Assembly (NCBI GenBank): GCA_022703295.1
Contig: JAKLDX010000058.1
Coordinates: forward strand, 1-6,936
Origin: Candidatus Omnitrophota bacterium
Lineage (GTDB): Bacteria; Omnitrophota; Gorgyraeia; 2-01-FULL-45-10
DNA: 6,936 bases
Direction of reading: 5' to 3'
Under the pieces are notes generated by a model. It saw nothing but the letters and a program-made list of their open reading frames with translations. It searched no databases and was not told the DNA's origin. Every line of letters begins with the position of its first letter. Position 1 is the stretch's first letter. Positions 1 to 6,200 of the stretch are shown here, one piece after another. Made by a program: the position numbers and the translations under genes.

Positions 1-270
1 ATTACCGGCAAGAGAATTACGCGTGAAGAACCGATGGGAGAGCCACTCGAAAGCGGATGGAAGCTTACCTTCGATACTGTAACGGGCCGGGAAATAGAAT
101 ATATGGCCGCAGACAATATGGAGGAAGAGGCGGTTATAAGCGGTATTCTTCACCAGACATCCGGCAGCATTGACCCTGCTTTTCCTGTGACGCGTCCGGC
201 AACCTCCGTTGACCGCAGAGCGCTCTCAGGTTTGATTTTTGGCCAGAGAGCCGATTTATCGACGTCCGCA
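1..270 (+). other. C-terminal tail of an unrecognised domain plus linker
   Basis: Residues 1-90 precede the first repeat copy. Residues 1-55 are polar and look like short strands followed by a helix. Residues 56-90 are rich in Ser, Thr, Pro, Arg and Asp and read as a linker. I recognise no family. The beginning of this unit lies upstream of the window. Confidence 0.4.
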
Positions 271-3200
271 GCCGAAGACCGCAAGAGCTTCCCTACGGGG
301 GATGGGGATCTGCCGGATGCAAATAAAAACAAGTACATTCCACAGGCGCAACTTATCGACGCACATATAAAGGCAATCGCAAAGCTGTATGGATGCAATC
401 CGGGTGATATTAAGATACTTTCGATTCCGCCTGAATTAAGAGAAGACGGATCTATGGTAGTGTCGGATCAGCAAAAAGGCGATATGAATTATGTATACCA
501 TATTAAGGTAAGGGATGCTGAAAATCCCTACGGCAAAGTCATCCGCATACCGCGGGAAGTAGCTCAAAATTCATACCTGGAACGGGCGCGTACGGTGTGG
601 CATGTTCTGACAAGAGACGGCGAGGCATTGCCGGCCCTGGTGCCGATACGCAGGATGGGAGAACTGAAACTCGAATATGACGACACAGAGACCTCGAACA
701 CAGTAACCTTTATTGAAGTGCCATTTGTAAAAGGGCAGCCGCTTGAACAGATGCTGCAGATAGAACCTGAGCAGGGCCTTGTTCTCCTGAAAGAACTGTT
801 GAAGATAGCATATGAGTTTCATAAACGGCTCATTGTTGTGCATGATTGGAATATTGAAAATTTCCTTGTCGATAAAGATGATGCTAAGGCCCCGTTGAAA
901 TTCCTTGAATATATGGATGCGGCAATGTACGTGGGCGCAGGCAAATATAATCCTTTGTCAGGATTTTTTATAATGAATGAAATCAGGCATTTTATTCCGC
1001 TCCTGGCGTATTTAATGGCAGGGTACAGGCCGGCTATCTCGCTGGAGGAGCAGGGGGAACTGGTTGCGTATATAGACAGCCTGGGAGAGCCATTTGCCTT
1101 GAATGATTATATAGAGGTAGAAAATATATATAATGAACGTATCCTTCCATTTGTCGACGGCCTTATAGCAAAATATGCAGCTGCGCCGCCGGCGTCATCT
1201 GAAGAAACAGGCGAAGACCGCAAGAGCTTCCCGGCGGGGGATAGCGGTGAGACGAAAGATTTAGCAAGCAGCAATATTATAGCTGGAACGGATAAAGCGC
1301 GGATTCGATCGGGATTAATCGCTACAGCAAAACAGATTGATACGCTCGAAGCCCTGGAAACTATCGTTAAGGTCCTTGGCTCAAATAAGAACTTATTCAG
1401 TGACGATGAGAAAATAAGTATTATATCGGAAGTTTTCGCTATATGCCCGGCATATCCGGGCGACAAGCCTCCGTACCTGATTAAGGAGAATGCTGCGATA
1501 TTCGCGAAACGGATGAAGGACTACGCTATAAGGAACAATGGTCCGCCTAAAGTAACATTGCTTTGTTACGGAATAAGCGACGGAGCGCGTATCTACCAGG
1601 TAGTGAAATATGCCGAAGTTATCGGGCTGAAGGTTGAGCTTATCGGTATAGATTATTCCGATGAATATCTTGTGCAGGCGAGAAGATTGTTTCCTAGAGC
1701 AGATCTATTGACCAAAGACCTACTGAAATTTGATCAGCGCGATGCTGAGTTCCGCAACCTGATAGGTAAGGTGGATTTCATAGATTCAAGTTTCCTTTTA
1801 CATGAAATATATTCTTTTGGCGGAAGGCCCACTCCAGATGCACCGATAGATGAGGCAAAAGGCTTGGCCGAGTTAATAAAGCTACTCGAAGCTTCGTATG
1901 TTTTATTAAAAGATAAAGGCGAAATAATAATAACAGATCTTCATATCCTCCCTGATGCGGAAGATCCCGTAACTTTGACAATGTCGCCGGAATATAAGGA
2001 TGCTTACAATAAGGTAGCCACGCGATACGAGCCTGTGCGTATACCGCCATTTCCGTCCGACTCACAGAAGCTTACTATTCCAAAACAGATCCTGGTCACT
2101 GCATTGGACAAGATGACATTTTTTGTTAATGTGCGAAGAAGGGCTATTACCGAGGAGCGGATAAAGAGGGAGATGAAAGAGAAGGGGTGCTATTACTCCG
2201 AAAAAGATTTTATAGAAAATCTGGGGAGAATTGGTTTTATTGTGCCTTATTTGTGCACTTTTAATTATGAGTTTTTCGAAAGGCCGCAACTTGGCAACGT
2301 AACGATAGAAGGAAATAAGCAGTTGCCACGGCCATACATAATGATTGCGGCAGTCAAAAACAGTGATCCGGTTAATCAGGTAAAAGTTGAGCGCGGCATC
2401 GTAAGAAAGTCGATTGAAATGCCTTCAGTATCCGAAGACCGCAAGAGCTTCCCGGCGGGGGCGCACTCCGCAGGACCGATCCTAGGCAAGATCACTGACG
2501 AAGCAGCGTTATTATCGGACATATCGGATACGCATTCACGCATTAAAAAATCACGCCTGCACAGCATGACGTTGCAGGAATTTGCCCGCGAGGCAAAAAT
2601 CCCGTTAGCTAAGTTTATCGACATCCTGAATTCCCATCCCTGGTTGATCATAGAGTTGGGCATCGAAGAGGAGTTTATTGTTTTAGGCGCAGAAACTCTG
2701 ATCGTATTTAATAAGCCGCAAGCTAAGAGGCCCCGCGTCAAAACCATTCCCGCCAGTATACCGGTTGTGGCTGATCATGCCCGCAGTGTAGAGGCGGCCT
2801 GGGTTAACTATTTCAGAAGAGAAAAGTATAGCGAACAAATGCGCGCGGTATTGGAGCAATTGAGTACTCATACCAAAAAAGGTACCTTTGCATCTGCGCT
2901 GGAGCGTCTTGCTCCGGGTTCGTCAGAGGACTCTCTCGAATTCCTGCTGTTTGCCATAGCTACTTATTTTAAGGATGTTCCTATACAGGACCTGACGTGG
3001 CTATCGGGTAAGGTCGAGGTGGGTCCGGATGCCCAGAGACTTAATGATGAACAGAAGCAGGAGATCGATAACAGGATAAGGCATCTTATCGCGCAATTCC
3101 AGGCAGACGGGAAGGCCCTGGGTTACAGTAAATACCAAAATTTGCCGGACATGCGGCCTATGAGTCCCGGTGATGCTGATGCGGCGAGGGGCATTATCAA

Positions 3201-6200
3201 AGCTATGCTCGCCAAGAGAGAAGATCATCTGCGATTGATCTATGACCTGAAAGATGAGATATACGTTATCGCTCCGGAAGCGCAGATATTATTGGATATA
3301 GCCGCTTACTATTGTGATCGGGCTAATGTTTTTTTTGAAGAGCTGCAGGCCAGGTACGAAAAATTATTCCCCGCAGACGCGGGAAGCATTAGCACTGAAG
3401 ACCCATGGCAAGCGTATTACAAAATAAACCCGGACCGCAAGGAAAATGACAAGATCTGGAAAATGACCTATCCATGGCTGGTCGATCTGATCAAAGGCAA
3501 GAAAAAGCCCGGCAAGCGTGTTCAGGTGCTTGAAATAGGGGACGCGGACCTGCGACACGCCATGGAGTTAAGACAGGGTTTGCGTCCAAGTGAGGATTTT
3601 GACGTAGCGGTTGTTGACCGCGTGAAACTGCCTTTGGAGGTTTTAAAAGAAAAGTCGGGCATACAATACATTGCGTCTAAAGTCGAAGATCTTGGCCCGC
3701 AACAATTATCTAAAAAGGCGGATGTCATCGTTGGTATCCGCGCGCTGGAATATATGGATATGCCGGTGGTTTTGGCCAAGCTCAAGGATATGGCCGGTGA
3801 TGACGCCGATTTTGTTTTTATCATGCAGCATCCCTTTTCGCCACTGATCAATGAGACAAAAATGAACCTGATTAAGTGGTGGGCAGCGCTTCTGGACCGC
3901 CGGCTGGGCATTCGTTTTCTTGCAGGCGAGATATCGTTAGAAGAGATCGATAGACGGGTATCAGCTGTCCTGGAAGAGATTGATACCGAATTCGGAAAAG
4001 TTGCCGCGGCAGATTTTAATTTTCGGCCTTTATGGGAAGGGGTGCTTGATAAAGAGAAGCAGCGCCACTCGAAGTTCATCCAAGAACTGGCGGCTGTTAA
4101 AGAAACCCGCGATAACCGGAAGATCGAACAGGAAATCTATAAGTTAAGAGCTGAAGTTTCAAGGATCAGGCGGCAATGCGATAGCCTTGAGCGGCAATAC
4201 AGGCCTGTTTTAGATATCGCCGGAGGCCATATTGCGCCTTACCGTTCGGTGGAAGAGATCCATCGGGTCTTCACGGCGAATGGGTTCACGATAAAACAGG
4301 GATTTTCGGTATTTCCTGACGAGCGTAACGGATTTTTCTTTTTTCAGTTAAAGAAAAATCCGCGATCAGCAATCGAATACCGTAAGAACTATCCGGCGGG
4401 GGGAGAGGTTAGCGCGGTAAGGCCTGAAAGCGGACGCTTCGAGGAAATTCTTAAAAAAGCGTCCATCGAAGTGCCTCTATCGGTCAGTTACGATGACGCT
4501 ACGCCGTTTAAAAAGGTCCAGATGTGCGTTAATTTACTGGAAGCGTTGCTCGGTAAGATCGCGGGGATAGGTAACGGCATAAACATTTTTGTCAAATATC
4601 CGGATAGTCCCAAGCCGATGCTGGTCAGGTTTGATGATCTGCTGGATCAGCATAGTATCGGCAATGCCCTGACACTTTCCTCGGGGGAGAGCCAATTGGC
4701 GGATGCGGATCCGACAGCTTTGGCGCCGGAAAGAGTAAAGGAGATAGTGTCAAAGATCCGCGGGCCCTTCGAAAATGCCTATGACTCACTGAAAGTATTG
4801 GGCTATATGGCAAAAAGCGATCCGTATAAAGAGACGCTCGGGATGGAAAGTATGGGGACCGAGGCATCTGCCGTTGATGAGAAAGTAGCCTTTTTATGTT
4901 TTGCTCACAGAATGTTCGTGGCCCATCCAAACGGTGCGGAAAATTGGAAGCAGTTCAAGATATACGCGACTGCGGTCATGGAAATCGCCGGCTTGACGGC
5001 AGAGGCTATAGACGAGATCGAAAAGACGCCGGCTCCGAGCGCTTTGAGCGCACAGGCAGGCGAGTCGATTTTCCAGATAGCGGAAGGCGCTGCTATGCAG
5101 GCAAAGACTGCTCTTCAGGTGCCTTACTGGGACGCAGAATTGTTTGAATTTTATAATAACTATAGGAACGGAAGGACCCAATTCTCCATGGTCGGTACGG
5201 CTGGCCTCTGGGTTCCCCTGACGGACAAATACGGCCAGATTATCTTTGCCCACATAGAAAAGAAGGACGGCAAATACCATGTCCTGCCGGATCATTTCGT
5301 TCTCCGCCGCGATACGACATCCGCGTCATTGTTGATGGATGAGCGCCTGAACAAAGCGGGATTGGCCGGCGAACGCCTGCTTTACTTCACCCGCAGGGAC
5401 GATGCCCCGATTCCCGTGCGTATACCGTCCGTTACCGGTAATGGCAATATTAAACTTAACGGTGATCTCATGGTGGGAATGATGAAATCCGCTTTGGGTA
5501 CCGCGCGCCTGATTTATTATTACGGTGACATCTTAAGCGCTAACAGTGACCGGTGGGCTGTGGCTGGACTGGAGCCGGAGAAGAGCGACCCCAGGAGGAT
5601 GAGCGTGCGCGTCGAACCGTTTACCCGTCATGGCGCGGACAGGATCGCCGCGCTTACACTGGAACGGAAAGAAGCAGGGGCGCATCTTCCGGATAAGCTT
5701 ATAGTTGACCGCAGGAAACAGGAAGACGTTGTTGTGGAATTGGGGAGGCATAGCGTACGGGAAATAGCCAGAAAATGCGTTACCGGCGTGCCATATCTGC
5801 CGGCTTTGCGTAAGGCCGTTTTCAATGACAATGATGAGGCATTGTCTTCGAGGCTGGTACTTTTTACGGACGATATACGCTTTCCCGTTGATGGTAGGCC
5901 CGCCAGCATTAGATTAAACGCCAGTTTTACAGAGAGGCTGTCGCTGGAATACAGGATAGACGGAAGTCAGATGTATTCGATAAAGATGTTGATGCATTCT
6001 GCCGCTCCGGATATAAAGAAAAGCCCGGCAACGCTTTTATTGATGATGGCACAGGGCGTCATCAATGACATAGACGAATATCATAGAGCTGCCCGGCAAA
6101 AATGGCCGTTGCCGCGCAGGGTACTTTATGTGATCGCGGACGCACTCTATTCATCTAAAGGCGATTCACCGCCAAGCGGGGTGTGGCTAAGTTTTTACAG

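Noticed and set aside
1210..1242. Strong hairpin (terminator or REP-type palindrome) in the repeat
   Set aside because: Only short inverted matches such as GAAG/CTTC and CCGC/GCGG are present with large loops and no T tract, so a stable hairpin or terminator is not supported.
319..2367. WbdD-like methyltransferase-kinase pair for polysaccharide chain termination
   Set aside because: WbdD combines a methyltransferase, a kinase and a coiled coil, but the order here is kinase-like first, a repeat-bearing linker intervenes, and the coiled coil lies inside another domain. No specific sequence similarity is evident.
271..2463. CRISPR-like array
   Set aside because: Copies are 939 to 1968 bases apart with coding domains between them, so there are no spacer-sized intervals.
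3329..3336. Run of eight T, a possible slippage or sequencing-error site
   Set aside because: Frame 1 stays open and the protein keeps a helical coding character on both sides, so there is no sign of a frameshift here.
3433..3441. gaccgcaag, part of the repeat core, in NPDRKEND
   Set aside because: Only nine bases match and neither flank resembles the repeat. Similar short matches at 211-217 and 5707-5713 are also taken as chance.
3522..4079. 185-residue open frame on the minus strand
   Set aside because: It lies opposite the second methyltransferase-like domain, is Ser/Arg-rich with no family motif, and has no supporting start context. It is a shadow of the + frame.
4896..5147. 83-residue open frame in another frame of the + strand
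   Set aside because: It overlaps the continuous frame-1 coding sequence, has an Arg/Gly-rich composition typical of a shifted frame, and shows no domain.
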